Assembly: GCF_016820655.1 (NCBI RefSeq)
Contig: NZ_WSFT01000053.1
Span: 372,001-436,000 of the forward strand
Length of the DNA: 64,000 nt
Origin: Anaeromonas frigoriresistens
Lineage (GTDB): Bacteria > Bacillota > Clostridia > Tissierellales > SIT17
Direction: 5' to 3'
Made by a program: the position numbers and the translations under genes. The notes beneath the pieces were generated by a model. It was not told the DNA's origin, ran no database searches, and saw only the letters and a program-made list of their open reading frames with translations. Positions 1 to 8,272 of the stretch are shown one piece after another. Numbering within the stretch: the stretch's first letter is position 1; each line of letters begins with the position of its first letter.

Positions 1-1425
1 AGCTGTTCGACCACTAATACCTGTATCAATTTCATCAAATATCATTGTTGAAATATTGTCTGTTTCAGCTGTAATAGATTTTATTGCTAACATTATCCTA
101 GACATCTCTCCACCTGAAACTATTTTAGAGAGTTTTCTTAATGGCTCACCAAGATTTGTAGAAATTAAAAACTCTATTTTATCTATACCTTTAATATTTG
201 GAGATAGTAAAATTTCATGATTAACTTTAAAATTTACATTTTTCATATTAAGTTCATATAATTCATTTATTATATCCTTTTCAAATTTATCAATTATATT
301 TTTTCTTATCTTTGATAAATTCTTTGATAATTTTAATAACTCCATCTCTTTATTTTCTATTTTTTTATGTAATTCATTGATTTCCTTTTCATCATTAATA
401 ATTTTATCTAGCTCTTCGGTGATATCATCTCTATAATTTAAAACTTCAGATATATTAGACCCATATTTTCTTTTTAATTTATTTATTAATTCAATTCTTC
501 CATCAAGAAACTCTAGTCTTTCTGGATCATACTCTATGTTTTCAGAATAACTTCTAATATCTCTTGCAAAGTCTTGCATTTGATATATTATATCATTAAT
601 ATTATCATAGTAATTGTTTAGAGTATCATCAAACTTTGATATTTTATTTAAATCATGAGAGATTACATTTAATCTATCTATTATTGAAATATCATTATAA
701 TCATTATAATCTAGTGCATTATAACTTTGGTTTAAAATTTTTGATATTTCTTCTTGATTTGATAGTTTGCTATATTCATTCATTAACATATCTTCTTCAT
801 TAGACTTTAACTCTGCAGTATTTATTTCATCTACTTGAAACTTTAATAAATCGATTTTTCTTTCCCGTTCCATTTCATCTATCACTATACTGGATAATCT
901 TTTCTTTAAATCATTTAACTCTAAATATTTATTATAAATTTCATCTTTATAAGAATTTAAATCTTTACCTCCTAATGAATCTATCAGTTCAATATGGTTT
1001 TCAGAGGATAAAAGGGATTGATGCTCATGCTGTCCATGAATGTCAACTAGATAATGGGTTAACTGCTTTAACATTGTTAAAGTTATTGTATGACCATTTA
1101 CTCTAGAAAAGCTTCTTCCATTTAAATGAATTTCTCTGCTAATAAGTAATGTATTGTCTGGTTCACAATCTATTCCATATTCCTTTAGAATAGAATTGAT
1201 ATTTCTAGGGTTGTCCAAGTGAAATAAAGCTTCTATTATTGCTTTATCTTTTCCAGTTTTTATAAAATCTTTATTGGATCTTTCTCCTAAAATCATGCTA
1301 ACAGCATCAATTATTATTGACTTTCCCGCCCCAGTTTCTCCTGTTAATACGTTAAACCCTTTTGTAAAAGATATATTTAAATCATCTATTATAGCAAAAT
1401 TTTTAATATTCAATTCAAGAAGCAT
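1..1425 (-). CDS. recN: DNA repair protein RecN (3' end outside window)
   Basis: RecN is an SMC-like ATPase that acts early in double-strand break repair. The 475 codons present start MLLELNIKNFAIIDD, followed by a Walker A motif (TGETGAGKS) near residue 30. A long helical, charge-rich middle follows, then the ABC signature VSGGEMSRIMLAIKS and Walker B IFDEIDTGISG close to the left window edge. Only the last 80 or so residues of a typical 550-570 residue RecN are missing. The ATG at 1425 lies 16 bases downstream of the argR stop. The argR-recN order matches the conserved dxs-tlyA-argR-recN operon of Firmicutes. Identification is firm. Confidence 0.97.
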   Translation of the reverse strand, partial: MLLELNIKNFAIIDDLNISFTKGFNVLTGETGAGKSIIIDAVSMILGERSNKDFIKTGKDKAIIEALFHLDNPRNINSILKEYGIDCEPDNTLLISREIHLNGRSFSRVNGHTITLTMLKQLTHYLVDIHGQHEHQSLLSSENHIELIDSLGGKDLNSYKDEIYNKYLELNDLKKRLSSIVIDEMERERKIDLLKFQVDEINTAELKSNEEDMLMNEYSKLSNQEEISKILNQSYNALDYNDYNDISIIDRLNVISHDLNKISKFDDTLNNYYDNINDIIYQMQDFARDIRSYSENIEYDPERLEFLDGRIELINKLKRKYGSNISEVLNYRDDITEELDKIINDEKEINELHKKIENKEMELLKLSKNLSKIRKNIIDKFEKDIINELYELNMKNVNFKVNHEILLSPNIKGIDKIEFLISTNLGEPLRKLSKIVSGGEMSRIMLAIKSITAETDNISTMIFDEIDTGISGRTA

Positions 1426-1440
1426 CTTATATCTCCCCCA

Positions 1441-1893
1441 TTACTCCAATAATTTATAAAATATATCCAATATTTCATCTATTTTTTCTGCATCACTAAT
1501 TGCAACAAATACCGTGTCATCACCAGCAATAGTACCTACCACTTCTTTTACCCCTAGGTTATCAATAGCTGATCCTGATATTTGAGCAGCTCCTGGTATA
1601 GTTTTTAATACCAGCAAATGTCCAGCTGCATGAATTGATACGATGGAATTCTTAAAAATATTTATCAATCTATCAGTTATTCCATCTTGATTTTGTCCTA
1701 TAGCAGCATATTTATACTTGCCAGATTTAGACATAACTTTAACTAACCTTAATTCTTTTATATCTCTTGATACAGTTGCTTGAGTTACATCAATTCCAGC
1801 TGATTTTAGATAATGAGCTAGTTCCTCTTGTGTCTCTATTTCATTATGATTAATTAAATCTATTATCTTGCTTTGTCTCACGTATTTTTTCAT
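1441..1893 (-). CDS. argR: Arginine repressor ArgR/AhrC
   Basis: A 150-residue transcription factor that senses L-arginine and controls arginine synthesis and catabolism genes as a hexamer. The N-terminal winged-helix domain (about residues 1-70) contains the ArgR pattern TQATVSRDIKELRLVKV. The C-terminal domain contains GTIAGDDTVFVAI, the arginine-binding and oligomerisation segment. Length is exactly typical. The start at 1893 is set by a GGGGG ribosome binding site, and the gene lies about 20 bases after tlyA. It is placed between tlyA and recN, as in Bacillus and many clostridia, and no arginine genes are nearby. Confidence 0.96.
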   Translation of the reverse strand: MKKYVRQSKIIDLINHNEIETQEELAHYLKSAGIDVTQATVSRDIKELRLVKVMSKSGKYKYAAIGQNQDGITDRLINIFKNSIVSIHAAGHLLVLKTIPGAAQISGSAIDNLGVKEVVGTIAGDDTVFVAISDAEKIDEILDIFYKLLE

Positions 1894-1913
1894 TTGTTGC
1901 CCCCTTGGATTTT

Positions 1914-2711
1914 TTATAACTTATTATGAGAGTCTCTTACTACTTCTTGAATTTTATTATCTATATTTATATTAGATATCTCTTGAGTAATATAAGCAAT
2001 ATATTCAATATTACCCGTACCACCTTTTATTGGTGAATAATCAATATTAGTTAAAAAGTATCCTAATGAAGTAATAAAACTATTAATATTATCAATTACT
2101 TCAAGATGTATATTCGGATTTTTCACTACACCTTTTTTCCCTATATTATCTTTGCCTGCTTCAAATTGTGGTTTTATAAGTGCTACTATTTCCCCTTGTG
2201 TTTTAATTAATTTTTTAGCTATAGGAAGAACTTTAGTTAAAGATATAAAGGAGACATCAATTGATATAAAATCTACTTTTTCTCCTATATCTTCTACTTC
2301 TAAATTCCTAATATTTGTCTTTTCCATGTTTATTACTTTATTATTTTTAATCAGTTTCTCAGCTAACTGATTATAACCTACATCTACTGCGAAAACTTTT
2401 TTTATATCATTCTGTAGCATGCAATCAGTAAATCCCCCAGTTGATGCTCCAATATCCATTGCTATTTTATCAGTTAAATCTATATTAAAGACTTTAATTG
2501 CTTTCTCTAGCTTATATCCCCCTCTTCCTACATAAGATAAAGGAGGTTCTATTAATTCAACATTAGCATCCTGTGGTACTTTTAATGATGATTTTTTTAC
2601 TATTTTATCATTATATTTTACTAGGCCTTTTTTAATAGCTTTTTGGGCTAATTCTCTACTTTCTACTATTCCTTTATCATTCATCAATATATCAATACGT
2701 ATATATTCCAT
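1914..2711 (-). CDS. tlyA: TlyA family rRNA 2'-O-methyltransferase
   Basis: A 265-residue protein with an N-terminal S4 RNA-binding domain (residues 1-65, with RIDILMNDKGIVESRELAQK) followed by an FtsJ/RrmJ-like SAM-dependent methyltransferase domain (VGRGGYKLEKAI, then DIGASTGGFTDCML as the SAM-binding loop). TlyA homologues methylate ribose 2'-OH groups of 16S and 23S rRNA; some were once called haemolysins. It starts at 2711 behind AGGAGAG and follows dxs by 12 bases, so it is translated from the same message. The same gene in B. subtilis is yqxC. Substrate position cannot be read from the sequence. Confidence 0.94.
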   Translation of the reverse strand: MEYIRIDILMNDKGIVESRELAQKAIKKGLVKYNDKIVKKSSLKVPQDANVELIEPPLSYVGRGGYKLEKAIKVFNIDLTDKIAMDIGASTGGFTDCMLQNDIKKVFAVDVGYNQLAEKLIKNNKVINMEKTNIRNLEVEDIGEKVDFISIDVSFISLTKVLPIAKKLIKTQGEIVALIKPQFEAGKDNIGKKGVVKNPNIHLEVIDNINSFITSLGYFLTNIDYSPIKGGTGNIEYIAYITQEISNINIDNKIQEVVRDSHNKL

Positions 2712-2723
2712 TAAACAACTCTC

Positions 2724-4595
2724 CTAGGCTTTAATACTATTTATAATAGTATCATAGATACCATCTGCATCTAGTTTATGTTTCTTAAATAACTCACTAG
2801 TATTTCCATGTTCAATAAATTCATCAGGTAACCCAATATTTATAAGGTTTCCTTTATATTTGTATTTAAATAATTCATTATTTACAGAGGTAGCTAATCC
2901 CCCGGAAATTACATTGTCCTCTAGTGTTACAACCATATTATACTCATTTGATACTTTCTTTATTAAATCATTATCAATAGGTTTTAGAAATCTAATATTA
3001 ATTAATGTAGGATTCAATCCACTTTCTTCTAATTTTAAAGATGCCTCATAGCCTATATCTACCATTTTACCTATAGCTATAATTGCAACATTTTTTCCTT
3101 CTTTAATCATTTCACCTTTTCCTAAGACTATTTCATTATTAGTTATTAATTCATCTTTTTCAACACTTACTCCTCTAGGATATCTTATGGCAATTGGTCC
3201 ATCATTATATTTATAAGTGAATTCTACCATTTCTTCAAGTTCTTTCTTATCTTTAGGAGCCATAATTATTAAATTGGGTATATGACTAAGATAAGAAAAG
3301 TCAAATACACCATGATGAGTTTCTCCATCATTTCCTACTAATCCAGCCCTATCAATAGCAAAAACTACTGGCAGGTTTTGTAAGCAGACATCATGTAAAA
3401 CTTGATCATATCCCCTCTGAAGAAAAGTAGAATAAACTGCAAAATATGATTTTAGACCTTGAGATGCTAATCCCGCTGCAAAAGTAACAGCGTGTTGCTC
3501 AGCTATACCTACATCAATGAATCTTTTAGGAAGTTTATTCTTAAAATTTTCTAACCCCGTTCCTGATGGCATAGCTGCAGTAATAGCTACAATATCCTTA
3601 TGATTTTTAGCTAGATCATATAATTTATCTCCAAAAACTTTAGAATATTTAACTCCTTTAGTTTTACTAAGTGCTTTACCTGTTTTTAAATCAAAGGCTG
3701 AAGCCCCATGAAACTTATCTGGATTTTCTTCTGCATGCTTATATCCCTTACCTTTTTTAGTTAATACATGAACAATTACGGGACCATTTACTAATTTAGC
3801 TCTATTAAGAGTCTTTATTAATAATGGTATATTATGTCCATCTACTGGTCCTAGATATTTAAAGCCTAGTTCTTCAAATAGTATCCCTGGCAATAAAAAA
3901 TATTTTAGACTATCCTTAGCTCTTTCTGCAGTCCTATACATTGTTTTACCTATAGCAGGTATACTATTTAATAAAGTTTCTACATCATCTTTCATTTTCC
4001 CATAAGTTGGTGCCGTTCTTATTCTATCAAGATATTTAGATAGTCCACCTACATTCTTAGATATAGACATTTCGTTATCATTCAATATTACTATCATTTT
4101 ACTTTTGATATCTCCAGCATGATTTAAAGCTTCGAATGCCATACCGGCAGTCATTGATCCATCTCCTATTATAGAAACAACTTCATTCTTTTCCCCTTTT
4201 ATATCTCTTGCAATAGCCATACCTAAGCCAGCAGATATTGAGGTAGAACTATGCCCGGTTTCAAATGTGTCATGGAAGCTTTCACATCTCTTTGGAAAAC
4301 CACTTAAACCTTCATATTGTCTAATTGTATGCATCCTATCTTTTCTACCTGTCAGAATTTTATGTATATATGATTGATGTCCCACATCCCATATAATTTT
4401 ATCTTCTGGACTGTTAAAGACTTTATGAATAGCTATTGTCAATTCCACAACTCCAAGATTTGAAGCAACATGCCCTCCAGTCTTTGATACGTTATCTAAG
4501 AGGAATTTTCTTATTTCACCACTTAATTTATTTAATTCAGTTATATCAAGTTTTTTAACATCTGAAATACAATTTACTTTATCTAATGTTTTCAT
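2724..4595 (-). CDS. dxs: 1-deoxy-D-xylulose-5-phosphate synthase
   Basis: First enzyme of the MEP isoprenoid pathway; it condenses pyruvate and glyceraldehyde 3-phosphate with thiamine diphosphate. Visible landmarks are GGHVASNLGVVELTIA, the TPP-binding stretch GDGSMTAGMAFEALNHAG, the EQHAVTFAAGLA segment of the pyrimidine domain and the transketolase C-terminal domain. Length, about 623 residues, is normal. I place the start at the ATG at 4595 because the N-terminus then lines up with B. subtilis Dxs; an in-frame GTG at 4610 is possible but has no spaced ribosome site. It shares an operon with ispA, so two isoprenoid steps flank the OLE RNA. Confidence 0.97.
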   Translation of the reverse strand: MKTLDKVNCISDVKKLDITELNKLSGEIRKFLLDNVSKTGGHVASNLGVVELTIAIHKVFNSPEDKIIWDVGHQSYIHKILTGRKDRMHTIRQYEGLSGFPKRCESFHDTFETGHSSTSISAGLGMAIARDIKGEKNEVVSIIGDGSMTAGMAFEALNHAGDIKSKMIVILNDNEMSISKNVGGLSKYLDRIRTAPTYGKMKDDVETLLNSIPAIGKTMYRTAERAKDSLKYFLLPGILFEELGFKYLGPVDGHNIPLLIKTLNRAKLVNGPVIVHVLTKKGKGYKHAEENPDKFHGASAFDLKTGKALSKTKGVKYSKVFGDKLYDLAKNHKDIVAITAAMPSGTGLENFKNKLPKRFIDVGIAEQHAVTFAAGLASQGLKSYFAVYSTFLQRGYDQVLHDVCLQNLPVVFAIDRAGLVGNDGETHHGVFDFSYLSHIPNLIIMAPKDKKELEEMVEFTYKYNDGPIAIRYPRGVSVEKDELITNNEIVLGKGEMIKEGKNVAIIAIGKMVDIGYEASLKLEESGLNPTLINIRFLKPIDNDLIKKVSNEYNMVVTLEDNVISGGLATSVNNELFKYKYKGNLINIGLPDEFIEHGNTSELFKKHKLDADGIYDTIINSIKA

Positions 4596-4634
4596 ATAAA
4601 GGTCACTCACCTTCTAATATTTATTGTTTTAATT

Positions 4635-5228
4635 TTATCTATCCAGTAATTTTATCTTAAATTTATTATCTAATATCATAACAACTTTACCAGTATAATA
4701 AATTATTGTTTTAGAATGCTTTATTGCAATTTCTTTTCCAAGAGCCTTTCCACCTACCGTTAAAGATGCAATAAATCCACTCATTACAACACTTATTATA
4801 GTTAATTCTTTTATTTCGTACATACTAGATATTTTTGAAATAATTATTGCTCCAGCTGCACCACTTATAATTCCACAGATATCTCCTATAACATCATTAC
4901 AAAAATTCGAAACAGGTCCAGCATTTTTAATTAGTTTAATAGAATATCTAGCCGCTGTATTCTTTTTTGCTGCCATAGAGTGAAAGGGCTTTTCTTGAAC
5001 CGCAGCCACAGCAATACCTATTGTATCGAAAAACACTCCTACAAATATAATTAATATTAAAGTTATAAAAGCAAAAAGAAGATCAAAATTTCTCATTATA
5101 TTTTCTGCTAATATACTAACTAATATTGCTAAAAAAAATGTCCAGATAGATATAATTATTATCCATTTATAATTAGTTTTCTTTTTATTATTTTTTCTTT
5201 TCTTAATAGTCTTTTTATATTTCGACAA
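4635..5228 (-). CDS. oapA: OLE-associated membrane protein OapA
   Basis: A 197-residue protein with a very basic N-terminus (residues 4-18 are almost all Lys, Arg or Asn), hydrophobic segments at about 21-41, 50-67, 115-132 and 142-160, and a DxxxD motif (DVIGD, residues 112-116). It has the look of a distant DUF21/CNNM-type membrane domain; relatives are sometimes annotated as Mg/Co transporter-like. Its position directly after a large structured RNA and before dxs is diagnostic for OapA, the protein reported to bind OLE RNA and anchor it in the membrane; I recall a DxxxD motif being described for that family. The start is a TTG at 5228, seven bases after GGAGG. Confidence 0.9.
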   Translation of the reverse strand: MSKYKKTIKKRKNNKKKTNYKWIIIISIWTFFLAILVSILAENIMRNFDLLFAFITLILIIFVGVFFDTIGIAVAAVQEKPFHSMAAKKNTAARYSIKLIKNAGPVSNFCNDVIGDICGIISGAAGAIIISKISSMYEIKELTIISVVMSGFIASLTVGGKALGKEIAIKHSKTIIYYTGKVVMILDNKFKIKLLDR

Positions 5229-5251
5229 AATATACCTCCACTTCTTTTATA

Positions 5252-5295
5252 CTATCAGCTTTATTTAAATATTAATATTTAAATAAAGCTGATAG
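5252..5295 (-). repeat. 44-bp perfect palindrome after OLE RNA
   Basis: Positions 5252-5295 form a perfect inverted repeat centred between 5273 and 5274, with arms starting CTATCAGCTTTATTT. It lies between the OLE 3' hairpin and the oapA ribosome binding site (5235-5239). On the minus strand it is followed by UAUAAAAGAAG, not a U-run, so it is not a classical terminator by itself. Its right arm is shared with the upstream hairpin 5288-5312, so the two hairpins exclude one another. Confidence 0.9.
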
Positions 5296-5312
5296 CACAA
5301 AAAGCTATCAGC
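5288..5312 (-). terminator. OLE 3' hairpin, possible terminator
   Basis: On the minus strand GCUGAUAG (5312-5305) pairs with CUAUCAGC (5295-5288) around a nine-base loop. UUUAUUUAAAU follows. This resembles a weak intrinsic terminator and could define the OLE 3' end, while allowing read-through into oapA and dxs. The 3' arm can alternatively pair with 5252-5259. Confidence 0.65.
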
Positions 5313-5867
5313 GTTAGAATGGTAGCATATTGAGTAAATTTTGCGGCTTGAGGTCTGGCAGGATTTCCCAAATAAGAACTGCCTGTCGCCATAGCAGCGG
5401 TTTCCCTTTAATCCTATCCCTATTAAAATAGAGCCAGATTGCCATTTAGTCCGCACTGCAATCCCCAATATACTTCTTATATGAACAGTCTAGGAGTTTT
5501 CCTCTACAGTCATGCCAATCCTTAGCCTCTTTTGCAAAGTAGGTTTCAACAGCAAAACCGGTCATTTATAGGGCCCCTAAAATTCACAGTCACAACTGTT
5601 ATCCACCTATTTCACTCAAGGCAGGCTACACTGCATGTAGCTTGCACCACATAGCAGGTTATCCTACAAAATAAGTAGGTCTCCACGGAGGTAGGGTCAT
5701 CGCCCGCATGCCGTTGCAGATCGCCCCATCCTCCTTACTCCCAGAAATGACCCCTGACTGGGCGTCACAAGCCATAACCAGGAACTTCATCGATATGCCC
5801 TTTGACGGATTTTTAGCCCCGCCTTCAAAATTGGCTGTACTGACTAGAATACTGCACCATCCTTAGC
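5288..5867 (-). ncRNA. ole: OLE RNA (ornate, large, extremophilic RNA)
   Basis: A gap of about 690 bases between ispA and oapA holds no credible gene but is clearly richer in G and C than the rest of the window and contains many small helices, e.g. GCUACA-UGCAG-UGUAGC and CCUAC-UUAUUUU-GUAGG. The predicted 5' segment 5855-5863 can pair over nine positions (two G-U) with 5316-5324 near the 3' end, closing the whole molecule. Size (about 580 nt) and gene order (folD-xseA-xseB-ispA-RNA-oapA-dxs) match OLE RNA. That RNA, known from anaerobic and extremophilic Firmicutes, forms a membrane-bound RNP with OapA and is linked to ethanol, cold and magnesium tolerance. Exact ends are estimated; I could not run a covariance search (Rfam OLE model). 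Confidence 0.92.
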
Positions 5868-5873
5868 AGGATA

Positions 5874-5902
5874 ATTATATCATATGAATTATTATTATTC
5901 AA
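5874..5902 (-). promoter_or_regulatory. Sigma-A promoter for OLE RNA, extended -10
   Basis: On the minus strand TTGAAT (5902-5897) and TATAAT (5879-5874) are 17 bases apart, and the -10 box is preceded by TGA, giving an extended -10 (TGATATAAT). It lies just past the ispA stop codon and predicts a start near 5867. This lets OLE and oapA be transcribed independently of the upstream folD-ispA message. Confidence 0.75.
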
Positions 5903-5919
5903 ACTGACAACATAGTTCT

Positions 5920-6810
5920 CTAATTATCTCTCACTGTTAAATAATCAGCTAATTCAACAAAAAAAGTTGCTTTATTTTTATCAAATTTACTCATTATTTT
6001 TATTGCTTTATCTCTATAAGTCTCTAGATCAATAATAGATTTATCCATTCCATGAATAGACACATAAGTAGATTTTTCTTTATCAATATCGCTACCGATA
6101 TCTTTACCTAATATTTTTTGATCTCCAACGATATCCAATATATCATCCCTTATTTGAAATGATACCCCTATATACTTTCCATAATCTCTTAATAATTGAA
6201 TTTCTTGTGAATTTGCTTCCCCAATAATTCCTCCAGCTACTAAAGAAGCTTCTATCAATGCAGATGTCTTATTTAAATGAATGAAATCTAAAATTTTTGG
6301 ACTAATCTCCTTGTTTTCAGATATTATATCAACAACTTGTCCTCCAATCATGCCATTAAATCCAGCAGAATTAGCAATCTCATTCATAGCATCTATGAAT
6401 TTATTTGAGTATTTATTTTCAATTACTGTTTTTAACATAATTTCATAAGCATAATTCAATAATCCATCACCAGCTAGTATAGCCAATCCATCACCATACA
6501 CTTTATGATTCGTAAGATTTCCTCTTCTATAATCATCATCATCCATTGCTGGAAGGTCATCATGAATTAAAGAATAAGTATGTATCATTTCCATTGCAAT
6601 AGCAAAAGGTATGGCTTCTTGTACATTTCCATTAACTAATTCACAGCTTTTTAATAGAAGTATTGGTCTCAATCTTTTACCTCCAGCTAATAGGCTGTAT
6701 TCCATCGATTCTAATATTATTTCTTGAGGTATATTGTCTTTAGGAAATACCTTTTTTAATTCTTCTTCTATTAATATTTTATACCTTTTTAAATCTTGTT
6801 GTAAATTCAT
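5920..6810 (-). CDS. ispA: Polyprenyl (farnesyl) diphosphate synthase
   Basis: A 296-residue all-alpha prenyltransferase that condenses IPP with DMAPP/GPP to make farnesyl diphosphate, the precursor of undecaprenyl carriers and quinones. Both aspartate-rich motifs are present: HDDLPAMDDDDYRRG (first DDxxD) around residue 85 and FQIRDDILDIVGD (second) around 215. The GGKRLRP substrate-binding motif is at about residue 43. Start at 6810 behind AGGAGG. Chain length cannot be proved, but size and position after xseB fit the ispA/yqiD orthologue of the xseA-xseB-ispA-dxs operon. Confidence 0.95.
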   Translation of the reverse strand: MNLQQDLKRYKILIEEELKKVFPKDNIPQEIILESMEYSLLAGGKRLRPILLLKSCELVNGNVQEAIPFAIAMEMIHTYSLIHDDLPAMDDDDYRRGNLTNHKVYGDGLAILAGDGLLNYAYEIMLKTVIENKYSNKFIDAMNEIANSAGFNGMIGGQVVDIISENKEISPKILDFIHLNKTSALIEASLVAGGIIGEANSQEIQLLRDYGKYIGVSFQIRDDILDIVGDQKILGKDIGSDIDKEKSTYVSIHGMDKSIIDLETYRDKAIKIMSKFDKNKATFFVELADYLTVRDN

Positions 6811-6819
6811 AGGATCCTC

Positions 6820-7056
6820 CTAGTCAATATTTGTAAAGTCACTCTCTTTAACTATACCTTCTCCATCTTCAAGTATTAATTTTATTTTTCCTTCAGTTTC
6901 TTCTATTTTTTTATAACATTTATTATATAATTGAATACCTTTTTTAAATTCATCAATAGCACTATCTATTGTTAAATCACCAGTTTCTAAACGATCAACA
7001 ATATCTTCTAATTGTGAAATTGCTTCTTCAAACTTTACTTCCTTTTCCTTACCCAT
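6820..7056 (-). CDS. xseB: Exodeoxyribonuclease VII small subunit
   Basis: A 78-residue small helical subunit that binds in several copies to XseA to form the single-strand-specific exonuclease VII. The family pattern is seen in KFEEAISQLEDIVDRLE and LTIDSAIDEFKKGIQLYNKC. The start chosen is the ATG at 7056, nine bases after AGGAGG; an earlier in-frame Met would add 12 basic residues of the xseA overlap and is unlikely. It overlaps the end of xseA by eight bases, which suggests translational coupling of the two subunits. Confidence 0.94.
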   Translation of the reverse strand: MGKEKEVKFEEAISQLEDIVDRLETGDLTIDSAIDEFKKGIQLYNKCYKKIEETEGKIKLILEDGEGIVKESDFTNID

Positions 7057-8272
7057 TATAATCTTCCTCCTTTTTTTGAATTTCAGATACAATAGCTTTT
7101 ACATTCCCATCCTTAAAGTGAATTAATAATTCATTTCCCTCATTAATATTCAAGACAGATTTAACTATAGTTTTACTATTATCTTCTACATATGTAAAAC
7201 CTCGCTCTAATATAGATAAAGGATTTAACCCAGTTAATTTATCTCGTACATTTTCCAATTTATTTTTTTTATTATTTAGTAAGGTATTCTTTGCAGTTAT
7301 TAGTTCCTTAAACTGAAAATCCAATCTCTGTTTGTATTGATTTATATAATAAATTGGTTCAGTAAATAATCTTGATCTTCTATAACTATATAATATTTCT
7401 TTTTGATTTTGAATTAATCTATTCATGGAGTCAATTAATAAGCCATTTACATTAGTTAATCTCTCTTTCATAAATTCAATGTCCTCTACTGCTAGTTCTC
7501 CAGCAGCTGAGGGAGTAGGCGCCCTTAAGTCCGATACAAAATCTACTATAGTGAAATCAGTTTCGTGCCCTACCGCTGATATAATAGGTATCTTAGAATT
7601 GTATATCTCCCGTGCTACTTCTTCTTCATTGAAGGACCAAAGTTCTTCTATTGAACCTCCGCCTCTTCCAATAATTATAGTATCTATATCCTCTCTATTA
7701 TTAAAGTGATTAATACCTTTACAGATTTCATTTTTGGCATATATTCCTTGAACATGTACTGAATATATCAAAATATCTACAGTAGGATTTCTTCTTGTTA
7801 TTACATTTATTATATCTCTTACTGCTGCACCTGTAGATGATGTAACAACACCAATTCTCTTTGGATATTTATTTATGCTCTTTTTATTAATTTCATTAAA
7901 TAAGCCTTCTTGCTCTAATTGTTTTTTTAACTTTTCATATTTAATATAAAGATCTCCAACGCCATCTTTTTTTATGTTTTTTACGTATAATTGATAACAT
8001 CCATCTCTTTCATATACCGATACATAACCTTCAGCTACTATTTTCATTCCATCTTCTAAAGAAAAATCTATTGATCTATTATCACCATTAAACATAACAC
8101 ATTTAATTCTGCTTTTTTCATCCTTTAATGTAAAGTACATATGTCCACTATAATGATGTTTAAAATTAGATATTTCTCCTTCTATCTTTATACTATTTAA
8201 TATTGGATCACTTCCAAGTACTTTTTTTATATAGGAATTTAGTTCAGAAACTCTAAGTGGTTTTAATTCCAT
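7049..8272 (-). CDS. xseA: Exodeoxyribonuclease VII large subunit
   Basis: A 407-residue catalytic subunit of exonuclease VII, which degrades single-stranded DNA from both ends. The N-terminal OB-fold (residues 1-100, ISNFKHHYSGHMYFTLKD) is followed by the catalytic domain with GVVTSSTGAAVRDIINV, IIGRGGGSIEELWSFNEE and ISAVGHETDFTIVDFVSDLRAPTPSAA split over about residues 140-265. A coiled-coil for XseB binding comes next. The start at 8272 overlaps the 3' end of folD by 20 bases. Length is slightly short of the 440-450 typical of the family but no core motif is missing. Confidence 0.96.
   Translation of the reverse strand: MELKPLRVSELNSYIKKVLGSDPILNSIKIEGEISNFKHHYSGHMYFTLKDEKSRIKCVMFNGDNRSIDFSLEDGMKIVAEGYVSVYERDGCYQLYVKNIKKDGVGDLYIKYEKLKKQLEQEGLFNEINKKSINKYPKRIGVVTSSTGAAVRDIINVITRRNPTVDILIYSVHVQGIYAKNEICKGINHFNNREDIDTIIIGRGGGSIEELWSFNEEEVAREIYNSKIPIISAVGHETDFTIVDFVSDLRAPTPSAAGELAVEDIEFMKERLTNVNGLLIDSMNRLIQNQKEILYSYRRSRLFTEPIYYINQYKQRLDFQFKELITAKNTLLNNKKNKLENVRDKLTGLNPLSILERGFTYVEDNSKTIVKSVLNINEGNELLIHFKDGNVKAIVSEIQKKEEDYNG

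Noticed and set aside
5265-5468. 67-codon open frame on the minus strand inside the ispA-oapA gap
   Set aside because: Its start has no ribosome site, the product looks random, and it is embedded in the structured OLE RNA, which explains the different base composition.
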